From Apostichopus japonicus (lineage: Eukaryota; Echinodermata; Holothuroidea; Aspidochirotida; Stichopodidae), in NCBI RefSeq assembly GCF_037975245.1, contig NC_092568.1:42895631-42959630 (forward strand): a DNA stretch of 64,000 bases, read 5' to 3'. Position numbers and translations under genes: made by a program. This document shows, in pieces, positions 1-11,607 of this stretch. The notes beneath the pieces were generated by a model. The model worked only from the letters and a program-made list of their open reading frames with translations. It had not been told where the DNA came from and ran no database searches. Every line of letters begins with the position of its first letter. The first letter of the stretch is position 1.

Positions 1-218
1 ATACTTACATATTTATGTAATACCCTGATGTGTAGTATATACTGCACCAGTTATTATATCTTGTAATAATAACTACCATACTTACATATTTATGTAATAC
101 CCTGGTGTGTAGTATATACTGCACCAGTTAGTATATCTTGTAATAATAACTACCATACTTACATATTCATGTAATACCCTGATGTGTAATATATACTGCA
201 CCAGTTAGTATATCTTAT
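1..218. repeat. 77-bp tandem repeat, three copies, cut by the left edge
   Basis: Three near-identical AT-rich units begin at 1, 78 and 155 (each starts atacttacatat and contains ctgcaccagtta). The third decays after about 218. The array may continue left of the window. No coding potential. Confidence 0.9.
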
Positions 219-2330
219 AAAGATGTATACAAAATGTATTAATAGCCAAGATAAATGGATTTTCCAGTGTTTCATGTACTCATACTGCCACTGTGAACAT
301 AGTATGCTTTGAATATCTCAAAGTTTCAAGTTTTATTCTTTTGAATTTTGAAGTCTTTCACAACTGTACATTAGTAAAACTGCAAACCAAATTGTACATT
401 TAAATGTGATAATCAACCAGAGGCCTGCAATACTTATCTGTAGAGAACCTCAATTGTTATTATATGATGTTATATTTTAGTGGTGGTTGCTGTTGGGCCT
501 AGGGGGTAGGTGGGGAGGGGTAGGGGACAACAGTTTGAAGAACTTGAGGTATAGATGTATATTTACAGTGCATACACCACATAATGCAATGTCTGGTTAT
601 ATGTAGAGCATTTCTGTTTTTCTTTTGCAATAGTTATTTTTATTGTTTTTTATGACTGCCACATGAGCAGAAAATATGATGTTTACTATGAATTATGGTC
701 AAACTTAAAAAAAAATCATGTTGAACTAAGGATTTGTTCAAGTTTATATATCAGTAACTCTCATAATATTGCCAGTCTGGAATTCATTTCACTAATCAGA
801 TAATAATCATGATGCAGTTTACCAAGTTATGTAAAAGTTTCTTCAAATCTATTTTCCTAGGAGAAAGGGAACAGTTTGTTCCATATTAATGGTCATATTA
901 ATGGTATACTACAAAAGTAGAAATAGAACTTGTATAAAGGTAAAATACTACACAGAGGAGAACAGAGCTTATGCAGTACCGGTAGTAAACAATACACTAT
1001 AGATTGGAATAGTTGTTTGTGTTATTACAGAATAGATTCAATATCATGATTTTTGAATCATTACAATATATATCTGAGAAAGGTGTCTGATTTATTATAC
1101 TATATATGGAATCTCAAGACAGTGATATGTAGAGAATGTTTTAAGAAAAGTGAAACATACATGAAATAACATATCAAGTTTCCCTGTGTCTTTTGTGATA
1201 ATGTTCTGTGTAATTATTGTAGGAAATAATTGATGTTGTTTAATTTCACCTTTATTGAATCTTAATTGGTATGTAGATACCTCTTAACCAATTCTTGGTT
1301 GGTATGTTTTGGTAGAAGTCAAAGGTTATAATAGTTTGTAAATGGTCAAACTGAAAATCTCTAAAAGGCTTTGTCGATATGTGGATCTCATCTTAAGTAT
1401 GTAGGTACCTCTTAGTGAAGTTTGGTTGCTATTGCTTTTGGTGGTTCAAGGTAACTATTTCCATAATTTACCAATGATTCCATCATGTAAGTTAGAAAAG
1501 TGTTTAGAGATAGATTAACAAAGTTAGTCCTCTTTGTGGAGGGCGGGAGGGGTAGGTTGGGGTGGCAATATCCAGGAGAGATTAAAGATTGCCTATATGT
1601 CTTTGATATACTGTTTTGAGGGAAAGTGGGTTTGGCAGTAAATTGTCCAAATATTTCAGGAAGGAATGATATATTCTACAGTCCTTATCAATTGGTTTGT
1701 GTCTACAGTCCTTCTCAGTGGTTTGTGTCTACAATTGGTTTGTGTCTACATATGTGTATGATGAATTACTTCTACAATGATTATGGGAGTTGGAACACTG
1801 ATCGTCTGCGACTAAATTTGTGGCCAAATTTACTGGTTTCTAAATCAATATTCTAACTGAGTAACATGTTTAACAGCATGAAATCACAATTCAGTAAGCA
1901 GAAGTGAAGGATTTCTACAGCAATGTTACCAATGTAGTATCATTCCTAAAGTAACAAACTATGGGAAGACAAAAAAGTACCTGGTGACTGATGAAAGTTT
2001 ATACACACATCATCCCTAATTATTCTTCTAATTTACAACCCTTGGCTAGATTCAGAAAATGTGTTAAAGACAAAGAAGGGGGAGAGGAAGTAGACTTATC
2101 AAAAGTCCCAACTACATCTGTTAGACTCAGACAGAGACTCACCCCCAATTCTCCAAACCAGTGATTACATCATTTTTGGGCAGCTTACAGAGACTCCCAT
2201 TTTTCTGCTGCTACTCACTGATTCATTAAACCATGTGCTGATTAATAGTTACTAGAAGGAACTATTAATTACTTGCATGATTTCAGTGTGGTTGTGAATG
2301 GATACTGATATTTCGTTTGGCAGGTGCATA
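219..2330. other. AT-rich stretch with no recognised gene
   Basis: Non-coding-looking sequence. Only one short open frame (1626-1856, 76 codons) exists and it resembles nothing known. A G-rich patch occurs at 500-530 and 1538-1565. Nothing else supportable. Confidence 0.6.
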
Positions 2331-3514
2331 ATTCATTGTAATGAACGGAGTTCAATGGCAGTCCTCGTAACCCCCAGTGCGATTATCATGAACTTGTATA
2401 ATTCATTGTAATGACCGGAGTTCAATGGCAGTCCTCGTAACCCCCAGTGCGATTATCATGAACTTGTATAATTCATTGTAATGAAAGGAGTTCAATGGCA
2501 GTCCTCGTAACCCCCAGTGCGATTATCATGAACTTTTATAATTCATTGTAATGAACGGAGTTCAATGGCAGTCCTCGTAACCCCCAGTGCGATTAGCATG
2601 AACTTGTATAATTCATTGTAATGAACGGAGTTCAATGGCAGTCCTCGTAACCCCCAGTGCGATTAGCATGAACTTGTATAATTCATTGTAATGAACGGAG
2701 TTCAATGGCAGTCCTCGTAACCCCCAGTGCGATTAGCATGAACTTGTATAATTCATTGTAATGAACGGAGTTCAATGGCAGTCCTCGTAACCCCCAGTGC
2801 GATTAGCATGAACTTGTATAATTCATTGTAATGAACGGAGTTCAATGGCAGTCCTCGTAACCCCCAGTGCGATTAGCATGAACTTGTATAATTCATTGTA
2901 ATGAACGGAGTTCAATGGCAGTCCTCGTAACCCCCAGTGCGATAAGCATGAACTTGTATAATTCATTGTAATGAACGGAGTTCAATGGCAGTCCTGGTAA
3001 TCCCCAGTGCGATTAGCATGAACTTGTATAATTCATTGTAATGAACGGAATTCAATGGCAGTCCTCGTAACCCCCAGTGCGATTAGCATGAACTTGTATA
3101 ATTCATTGTAATGAATGGAGTTCAATGGCAGTCCTCGTAACCCCCAGTGCGATTAGCATGAACTTGTATAATTCATTGTAATGAATGGAGTTCAATGGCA
3201 GTCCTCGTAACCCCCATTGCGATTAGCATGAACTTGTATAATTCATTGTAATGAACGGAATTCAATGGCAGTCCTCGTAACCCCCAGTGCGATTAGCATG
3301 AACTTGTATAATTCATTGTAATGAATGGAGTTCAATGGCAGTCCTCGTAACCCCCATTGCGATTATCATGAACTTGTATAATTCATTGTAATGAACGGAG
3401 TTCAATGGCAGTCCTCGTAACCCCCAGTGCGATTAGCATGAACTTGTATAATTCATTGTAATGAATGGAGTTCAATGGCAGTCCTCGTAACCCCCATTGC
3501 GATTAGCATGAACT
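2331..3514. repeat. 70-bp satellite, 17 copies
   Basis: Units start every 70 bp at 2331, 2401, 2471 and so on to 3451, each beginning attcattgtaatgaa and containing ggcagtcctcgtaac. The last unit stops at aact (3514). Units are nearly identical. In the right half, variants (atgaacggaa versus atgaatggag; cccccagtgc versus cccccattgc) tend to alternate, which suggests recent spread of 140-bp dimers. There are no unique spacers, so this is a satellite and not a CRISPR array. Confidence 0.97.
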
Positions 3515-4352
3515 CGTAACCAACCAAACAGGTCAGGTTGGTCCTGCAGCGAGCTGTTCGTAAATGGTTTCATTTTGTAAGTCACGCTACATTCTTACAT
3601 GTACAGGTAATTTTCGTTGCATGCCCACAATGTTGATAGGCCAAGATGATCAGTTAATTTATATAGAGGTTGGGGTTCACATTTGAGCAGCCTACATCGA
3701 GATTCCCGTTACGAGGTATTTGATCGGGGTATCAATATTGGTATTTGGAAAAGCATATCAATTCGTACTGTTATTGTATTTCATTAATAGGCTAGCTTAG
3801 TTGGTGTTAACCAAAGAACTTTACAACCGAATTACCTAAATGTCAGATAAATGGGAAAGGCGTAGAAATATCACAACATGGTAAACGAGCCACACTTAAG
3901 GGTTCACGTAGGTGATATCGGCAGCGCTATTCATTTAATTAATCCACCACTGCAAACTATTTATAATACACCGATATGATCCGTCACAGTAAATGTTTAA
4001 ATGCCTGCATTGCCAACGTTAGTAAAAAATATCAAAACAAGTTATACACATTTAACCTGATGGTGTCTACGGCACAGTTGAATGGGTTAGCTTGATGGTG
4101 GAGGTTTCACCCTCAGTGATCCAGTGGTGCATGTCGATCTGAATATCCGTAAAGGCGGCGTGAAGTAATTAAAGATTACATTCAGTTCCTAACATTTTGT
4201 CGTACAGACACATAAATATATTTATATTTGGCAATTGAATTAGTATTAATCACATGGTGAAAGCAAATTACAAAGTAAAATAAGTACATAAATAAATTTA
4301 AAAATTACAGTTGCACTGTGTGTTTGAACAAAGACAGGCCTACATAAAATGT
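3515..4352. other. Intergenic sequence between satellite and LTR element
   Basis: No open frame or repeat recognised. Confidence 0.5.
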
Positions 4353-4496
4353 ATATTGTAACGCCCCTGTACCCCGACCGAGCGTTAGCGTGGGTTATCA
4401 GGCAGCTGGAGGCCACCTGATGTCAGGGCAGGGGAAGGGGGGGGGCGAAGACTTATGCTGGCAGGGCTTGAACCAATACACACACAAGAAAGAGAA

Positions 4497-4976
4497 CATA
4501 ACATAACATAACAATTAATATTTATATAGCGCTATTCCATCTAGATCATAGCGCTTGTGACACAGACACAACTTAGCATGGAAATAGGTGAGTCTTAAGA
4601 TTACTACGAAATTGAGAGATATTGTCAGTTTCTCTGATAGTACGAGGGAGATTGTTCCATGACTGTGGACCGGCTACACTGAACGATTTCTGACCCAAGA
4701 CCTTGTTCGTTCTAGGAACATTCAAGCGGGTTATGTCATGAGTAGAGCGGAGAGTTCTTTGGGGAGTATGGAGTATAAGGTGACAGTAGATTGGATAAAT
4801 AAACAGGTGCAGTATTGTTCATGGATTTAAAGACATAAAGACAGAGTTTAAACTGAATCCTTTCCCTTATTGGCAGCCAGTGGAGTTCTTTAAGTGTTGG
4901 AGTAATGTGATCTCTCTTGGATATGGAGCATATCAACCGGGCAGCATTGTTCTGCAATCTCTGAACTCTGAACTCT
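4497..4976 (-). mobile_element. L2-type LINE 3' fragment inside the LTR
   Basis: Absent from the paired LTR. The minus strand encodes the C-terminal RT region of an L2-like LINE (4736-4957: NNAARLI and LKELHWLPI motifs). Its 3' end has the typical agcgctatataaata segment and a short ttatg repeat tail at 4497-4512. It is 5' truncated. The flanks share GAGAA (4492-4496 and 4977-4981), a probable short target duplication. Confidence 0.85.
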
Positions 4977-5600
4977 GAGAAGAATATAGTTTAAGAGAAC
5001 TGGGTCTCAAATCAACAATTTAATAGCTTAATTAACTTTCAACATACACTTAACACAAATAAGGCAGTGACTTTCTGCCGTATACAAATATAAAAGCAAA
5101 CAACGGGCAGAGATTCACTTTAAATAAATAACCAATAACTACGTACCAGGGCGTGGGCAGCACGGCTCTTAAGAATCACGAGAGGGAGTACCCGACACGG
5201 GGCGCCAACGGCAGACTGAACAATACCGCCTAATGTGTTCCCGCCCCGATTAACTCCTGCAATACCTCCGGGGAGAGCCTTAATTTGACCCTACCTCCGG
5301 TGTCTATAATATGCAAAGAAGCCAACCAGGACGGGAAATTATTACTTAAACAATACAATACGAATTGGCGCCCGTAGTCAGCCCTCACTCCCAGACCCGC
5401 TCTCTAAAATAAATAAACCTTGCCTTTGAAATAATACTTTACTGTAATAGCCGTTGTCACTGTTCCCCTGACCAATAAGGGAATAGTGCTAACTTTGTTA
5501 AATAAGGCGAGGATAACAGCTAGGTACTTGACTCCATAAAGAACTCGGACATGTGGGTGTATAGAACAGAAAAATATAGTGATACAATTACCGACTGAAA

Positions 5601-5672
5601 CACCCTCCACGTTAATCACACCCTCCACGTTAATCACACCCTTCACATAAATCACACCCTTCACCTAAATCA
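5601..5672. repeat. 18-bp minisatellite, four copies
   Basis: Four units of the form caccctccacgttaat(ca), the last two diverged (cccttcacataaat), give a repetitive minus-strand frame that is not a real gene. Confidence 0.8.
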
Positions 5673-6219
5673 CAAAAGGGAATGATTGAATTATAACATA
5701 GGAAAGTCTAGAAATTAAGAAACTTGATCTCTTTTCACGTCTTCTGATAAAAGTTCGGTGAGCTTCAGGTCGCTGTCACTGTTTCACCAACTCGTCTTTT
5801 GGGCCACGCCCTTTTTAGGCCAGCGCCCCTTGTCTCTCTTTCTCCGCTGATGATGGTCGAGAATTCACTGGGCTTTGACTTGCTCCCGCTCCCCAGGTAC
5901 AGACTGGCGCCACGATACATCCACACAGAACCGGTTACTGGTCAAATTAACTCAGGGGGTGACAATAAATAACATATGTTTTTTTTGACGTATAATATGT
6001 TGGCCTCGCAGACTAAGCTTCAAGCATCTCAACAAGCCTGAATACAACTTAGTGCCCTCACAGGGTCTTACCACAACAGCAAAAATAACCAACCAACCAC
6101 GCCCACAGAGGACACAGCCAGTCTTGTACAACTGTACCTTTCAAACCCTGGGAGTCAAGTGAGGAATGTTCTCCAACTCTGAAATGAATGCATACCATGT
6201 ACTGCCCAAACATTACTTA

Positions 6220-7110
6220 ACATAGTAGTTTTTGAATCTTATTCGCTTATACCCATTCATAATTTTATACTTCATACTTCATTTAGCATTTTTAATTTGC
6301 TACCTTCTAGTTTTATACTTATATATTTTACTTGATATTTATCTATTTTTGTATTGTACAAGCAAGGGCGGCGGAAGCACTTTTAATCTGGGGTGGGGGG
6401 GGGGGCACCGACATCAAAGGGCACTTTGCAGAAATTCGATTGGACTGATGCAGCCTTATATTTAGTACCCTTTATAACTCTTATTGTATTATCTTATTTG
6501 CGTATACACATCACTCCATCAACGCCCCCCCCCCCCCCCCTTCAAGGAAAATATGCATACTAGCACTGCAATATCCAATGTGCAAATTGGGAAACAAGGA
6601 ACAAGTTTCTTTATAGACAAAATGAGGTGAAATCATGCTAGTTGCTAATGTAGGAATCTTCCGAATTAGAGTTTATTTCTTGTCAATATCTTAACAAATT
6701 TTTCCATTCGAAATAGCTTTGAGTTTGACCCACAGAAATTCATTAAAAGTCAGGGGCGTAGCCAGGATTTGCAAAGTTGTATGCACGACTAACTGAGCGG
6801 AGCGCCACCATCGGTTGGCGCGGAGCGTACAAGAAAATTTTTGGTTTTACAAACCCCTCAGATGGCTGGAAACGGCCCTTCCCGAGTGTTCATTCTGGTT
6901 CCCTGGCCTCTTGCTAACTTGAGACACCTCAATTTTTATGTAGAAAAAGGGCACATTTTTAACCTGAGGAAAAGTGGGGGGGGGCACGTGCCCCCTGTGC
7001 CCCCCCCGGTTCCGCCGCCCTTGTGTACGAGGGCCTCGTGGAAGATTAGCTTCGGCTAAACGAGTTACCCTCTCAAAATAAAGTTTAAATAAATAAAATA
7101 AAATAAAATA
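6220..7110 (+). mobile_element. LINE 3' tail fragment, interrupted by a hAT element
   Basis: Segments 6230-6362 and 7024-7110 match the 3' UTR of the LINE at 31447-36440 in inverse orientation, including gagggcctcgtggaag and gagagggtaactcg on the complement. The fragment ends in an aaataaaataaaat tail (7083-7110). It is a 5'-truncated copy of the same family. Confidence 0.85.
6363..7023. mobile_element. Non-autonomous hAT element (661 bp)
   Basis: Perfect inverted ends CAAGGGCGGCGGAA...TTCCGCCGCCCTTG. Flanked by the 8-bp duplication TGTACAAG/TGTACGAG (6355-6362, 7024-7031), with one mismatch. The empty site is seen in the homologous LINE tail near 31533. The interior contains a segment of the 'gcggagcgccaccatcgg' repeat family from 6751 onward. 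Confidence 0.88.
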
Positions 7111-7645
7111 ACACAAGACAAGACACAAACAAGACAAATATGCAGGACACAAAGGGATAAAGCTACTACCTTCAAGTCAGGCTCAATCTAGGTTTTGCCA
7201 TTCAGAGTCACTCAAGTGATAAATAAGGCAATGCAATAGGGACTAGTATCTGCTATGACAGCCGTGCTGCTCACCGCTGGTTTCCAGTTCTCTGTCCGAA
7301 CTTCAACGATATCAATTAAGTTTCCACAACACAAAATACATAAGAAAAACAACACCGTCTTAATGAAACAAGGTATAGAGAGCAAGTGAAAGTAAAATAG
7401 ATAAACGCTAAACAGAACAACTCGTGTAATAAAAGAGCGAATGCCTGGAATGCTGGTGATGGCAGACGACGGGGAGAGCGAAAGAGACCTGCATAATAAA
7501 ACAAAAGTAAATGGAATGGTGAATGAATGGGCAACAAATTGCGGGGTAAATTATTCAAACAAAACTCGGGGAAACATATTCTTAGTAGCCCTGGGCGTGT
7601 TCTAAATACGGGGTACACGCATCCCGAACAACCCAGGGCGTAACA

Positions 7646-8191
7646 CCACACCCAAATCTCTCGAAAGGACTCGCCCTCGATTGTCCAAACACACTACCCA
7701 GTAATATAATACAAATGACGTGGTAGATCAACTTACACAAATTCTATACTTCACCAAACATATTCGCTCCTTCTCTATATATACATGTGTAGGGGACCCC
7801 GGCCTCCTAGGCGACCTGAGGCCCCGAACTTACAATTCTAGAATTCGTTATATCTACAATCTATCACCACCACAATTGGTATTCTCCAAGACAGCATTTC
7901 CGTTCATCTCAAAAAAAAAGATCCTTTCCATAACGATCACTGAATCACTTTCCGACCTCCATGCACAAAGGTATGGCTTTCTCAAACATAACGTTTCAGT
8001 TTCAATCACAGTACCTTTCTACAAATTATTCAAATAGAAGCGAGGTGATCAGTCAAGCTAATATTGTTCGTAATCTTGCATCCACATTGGTGGGCGACGC
8101 TTCTGCTTTAACAATTCTGGGGGCCGCTCCCCCTCAGTCTCAACGACATCCTCCAACTCCTCTTCAAGAACTTCCTCATGGCCCTTTTCAG
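7646..8191 (-). other. Gypsy sequence between integrase and 3' LTR
   Basis: No retained domain. Open frames here are short. The purine tract expected next to the LTR is weak (gagagatttgggtgtgg on the minus strand). Confidence 0.5.
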
Positions 8192-9237
8192 TTATATGCT
8201 GGCGGGGGCAATTTCTGTTGCAGGCTCTACCATAGTGCGCTCCGGTGTAACCCTCATTTGATTAAGTTCATCGGGAGTCACATATTTCTTTAACCGGTCC
8301 ACATGAACTACTTTCAGTTTTGTGGAATCGATGTGTCTAATACGATACAAACAGTCTGAGAGTTTGTGTGTGATGACAAACGGTCCATTCCATCTCAACT
8401 GTAGTTTGGGAGATCGGTCTTTCTTTTTTGCATGTACTGCTACCCATACTTTGTCTTGGACCGAATACGAAGATGCCACCTTGGCGATGCGTGCATCATA
8501 ATACCGTTTTTGTCGTTTTTTGGCCCAGTGTGTTGTGGTCGCGTGCAATGCGGAAAGCTTTTTTCACACCTCTGGGCGAAGGTCATGACATATTCCGAAG
8601 TTGTAGAGGCGACCACTGTTGAGATTGGTTGGCCGATCATCAGTTCTAGTGGAAGTTTAGTCTCTCGTCCCAGCATTAGTAGATTCGGGGAATACCCCGT
8701 CGTTTCCTGCGGGCTTGAATGAATGGCCATTAAAACCAAAGGAACATGTACATCCCAATCTTTCTGACTTTCATTTACATACACAGAAAGCATTTGCTCT
8801 AACGTACGGTTGAACCGTTCTACTAAACCGTCTGACTGTGGTCTATATGCAGTAGTTCTTGTCTTTTCTATCCCTAGTAACTTACAAAGTTCCTTAAACA
8901 AATTACACTCAAAATTTGACCCTTGGTCGGTATGAATAATCTGTGGTACACCAAAGCGTGCCACAAACTGTTCAGCTACTACCGACGCTACAGTTGCAGC
9001 CTCCTGATTGGGGACCGGATAAGCCTCTGTCCAACGGGTAAAGTAATCTGCAATTACAACAATACATTTATTGCCATTATAAGTCTCTGGAAGGGGGCCC
9101 AAAACATCTATGGCCACCCTTTGGAGAGGCTCGCCTATTTTAACAACTTTCATCTGCTCCCTCGATTGGGGGTTGGGAGGCTTACGACGGGCACAGAGCT
9201 CACATTTTCGACACCAATTTTCAACATTTTAAGATCA
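8192..9237 (-). pseudogene. Gypsy integrase, frameshifted
   Basis: The N-terminal zinc-binding tail is visible as [12 protein letters not shown] around 9180-9237. The catalytic core follows: VAIDVLGPL (first Asp), HTDQGSNFE (second Asp) and SDGLVERFNRTL (Glu). A frameshift near 8560 moves the rest into another frame, where the C-terminal part continues (KVWVAVHAKKK, LQLRWNGPFVI, VVHVDRLKKYV; chromodomain-free, GPY-like). The family catalyses insertion of LTR-element cDNA. The first frame spans 8440-9153 and the second 8192-8548. Confidence 0.9.
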
Positions 9238-10388
9238 AGGGTAGAAAACCACTTAGCCCCTGACAATGCATCTAAGCTATCATCTATCCTAGGCAATGGA
9301 AAGGCGTCTTTATTAGTAACGTCATTTAACCTACGATAGTCTATACAAAACCGCAAAGAGCCATCTTTCTTTTTCACTAGTACCACTGGGGAGGACCACG
9401 CACTCTTAGAAGAAGAAATGACGCCTTGCGTCAACATCTCATTCACTTCGGCCTGTGCTTCTACCCGTTTATGAAAGGGCAGTCTCCTATGGAGCTGTCG
9501 GATTGGGGTTGCATCACCCGTATCAATGCAATGCCTAACCAACCCAGTCCTCCCCAAGGGGTCACCTTCGCAAGAGAACACACTACGGTTATCCTGCAAA
9601 AACTGCCTCAAAAGAACACGCTCACAATCGGGTAAACCCTCCCCACTTCGATGGAGCAAATCTTCCATCTCGGCAGGTAACTCACTGGTATAATTGTTCT
9701 CTACCTCCTCTACCTCCACGACGTTGGCAATGGGGGAAACTATGCCTACATGGGTCCCTTTGTACAATTTTACAGGATTCGAAGTACCATTAAACAGTCT
9801 AATAGGGACAGTCCTTCTAGAAGTATCAACTAAAGCACGTCCAACCATACCATGGCGGCTTTCAGGCACTCCGGGTTTAGTTTCCAGTAGAAGAGGCCCT
9901 TTCAGCTTCCCCGGGGGCACTCCATATTTCAATTCTAACACCCCTGATACCATAATCTCGCTCTCTGCAGGGATAAAGACTGTCTCAACCAGTGCTACCC
10001 TAATTGGCTGATCCAGCGGAGTCTCACATAGAGGAACAGCTAAGCGGGTCCTACCAACAAACAATAGGGGTTCACCTCCCAATTGTATCAAACATTCATG
10101 TTCTCTTAAAAAGTCAATTCCAAGTAAACCAGGGGCAGTGATACTGGCAACTAGGACTTGCACTGGAATCTTCAGGGTGTGAAATTTGAAGGTTAAGTTA
10201 CATTTACCTTTTACTTGGAGTGGCCTACCATCAACACCGGCAAAACTGGCTACCGTCTCAGTAAGTGGAGCCAAATTACCTGCAGAGCATAAACGCTCCC
10301 ATGTCTGAACACTAATGATGGTAGTACCAGCGCCAGTATCTACTAAAAAAGGAATCTCGGTATTAGAGACACATATATTTGCACACAA
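9238..10388 (-). pseudogene. Gypsy aspartic protease and truncated reverse transcriptase
   Basis: The frame starting at 10388 shows the retroviral-type aspartic protease motif [12 protein letters not shown] near its N terminus. After a linker come RT blocks ([45 protein letters not shown]). The RT stops right after the first catalytic Asp region, and the next bases belong to the integrase zinc finger read out of frame. The YxDD box, thumb and RNase H are missing, so the copy cannot make active polymerase. The open frame itself runs on to 9150 as nonsense residues. Confidence 0.9.
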
Positions 10389-10480
10389 ATCTCCCCCTGA
10401 CTTGACCTTCTCCCCACTTCCATAACGTTGCAGGGCTTCACTTCGCTCAGTCGAGGGGCACCCCTCATCCCCGACTGACT

Positions 10481-11370
10481 CTAGTTTCCCGATCCCTGTC
10501 TACTTGGCTTAGAGGGGCAGTACCGGCTAATATGACCTAACTGCCCACACCTCCAACACTGCATGGGACCAGGCCCAGACCCAGTCAAAGGGGGTGGCGC
10601 TGGCGGACCTTGCTGAACAAATTGACTTAACCTAGCATTGTCCTCCAAAACTTTTCCCAATTGTACTTCCAGCCTATCCAATATTTCAGTAATTCCGCCA
10701 ACCGTATCCGACGATGCCGAAACAGTATAGGCAGAACGTCGGGATTTCATCACCCCCTCTGCCTGGTCAATAGCCTCCACCTCAAGGGCAAGATGCAGAG
10801 CATCTTCTATTGTCTTGAGTCTACCCCTTCGAACAACAATCCTAGCATCCCTGTCACGTAAAGCACCCAAAAAAGACTCTAGAGCTAACTCGTCATGTGC
10901 TCGCATATCAAGGCCGGGATAAGCCTCTAGTACTTCCCGACGGATTAAAGAGCACAGCCCAGGTAAGGTCTCACCCTCTGCCCGTACTCTAGATCTTAAT
11001 TTTGCCCTTCGAGCGCTAGTCAGGGCCACTGGAGCAAAAAATCTAGAAAGTGCGTTTACAGTGGTCTCATAACTACCACGGTCTGTAGATGATAGTCCCA
11101 TATATACCTTCTGGGCGTGCCCAGTTAACTTAGCTACCAGGATTTTTGATTTTTCTAATTCCGTCCACCCATTAATCTCCGCACAGACTGTAAAATGAGT
11201 CAGCTAATGATCCCACTTTCTTCTCCCATCATAACTATCTGGCATAATAATAGGTTTACGGAACGAGTCACCTAAGGCAGTTGAATTACGAACCCCTCTG
11301 CCTGGCGAAGTACACCCATTATAATACCAATCCCTATCCTGGTAAGATTTAATTGACAAACCTCAGCTTC
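10481..11370 (-). pseudogene. Gypsy gag, partial, with in-frame stop
   Basis: The longest frame (10481-11101) ends in a zinc knuckle CWRCGQLGHISRYC (CX2CX4HX4C). Reading continues upstream of its first Met in the same frame as WTELEKSKILVAKLTGHAQK, a typical Gypsy capsid segment, and further as HFTVCAEING, preceded by a TAG near 11199 where the family usually has WDDFLTHF. The matching upstream part (MPDSYDGRRKWD) is still readable. Gag would package the element RNA. Here it is broken. Confidence 0.85.
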
Positions 11371-11585
11371 TCTCTCCAGTGCCTCTATCTCGGCATACGC
11401 CTCTCCACAGAGTTCCCTCGCTCTCTCGTCGTGCAGCCATCTCGCCTCCTTCCATAATCCAGGCGTACTTAAAGGTAAAGAAACTTGATATGATATTAAA
11501 TTGTCAAAAAACTAACTCACAATTACCATGTGGCTCCAAAGCCCTGCCAGCTAATATGAAAAAGGGGGTGGGGATGGCAAAATAA

Positions 11586-11602
11586 TCCCACTTCTGACAC
11601 CA
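11586..11602 (-). other. Primer-binding-like site of the Gypsy element
   Basis: On the minus strand, five bases after the 5' LTR end, the sequence TGGTGTCAGAAGTGGGA begins with TGG, complementary to a tRNA CCA end, as expected for minus-strand DNA priming. The tRNA species is not assigned. Confidence 0.65.
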
Positions 11603-11607
11603 ATTTC

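Larger units (their letters stand above)
5455..7260. mobile_element. Insertion with TG...CA ends in the 3' LTR (LTR-type, unclassified)
   Basis: This 1806-bp block is absent from the 5' LTR. It begins TGTCACTG and ends TATGACA, giving a TGTCA/TGACA inverted terminus, and is flanked by a 5-bp duplication GCCGT (5450-5454 and 7261-7265). These are hallmarks of LTR-element integration, but no coding domains are visible, so it is either a solo LTR or a decayed element. It carries a LINE tail and a hAT element. Confidence 0.7.
4357..7645 (-). repeat. 3' LTR of the Gypsy element, interrupted
   Basis: Segments 4357-4496, 4977-5454 and 7261-7645 align with the intact LTR at 11608-12592. They are separated by a 480-bp L2 fragment and an 1806-bp insertion. 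Terminal TGTAACGCCC and GGGCGTAACA are present. Confidence 0.9.

Noticed and set aside
2331-3514. Regularly spaced repeats as a CRISPR array
   Set aside because: The 70-bp units are contiguous with no unique spacers, and the genome is eukaryotic. It is a satellite.
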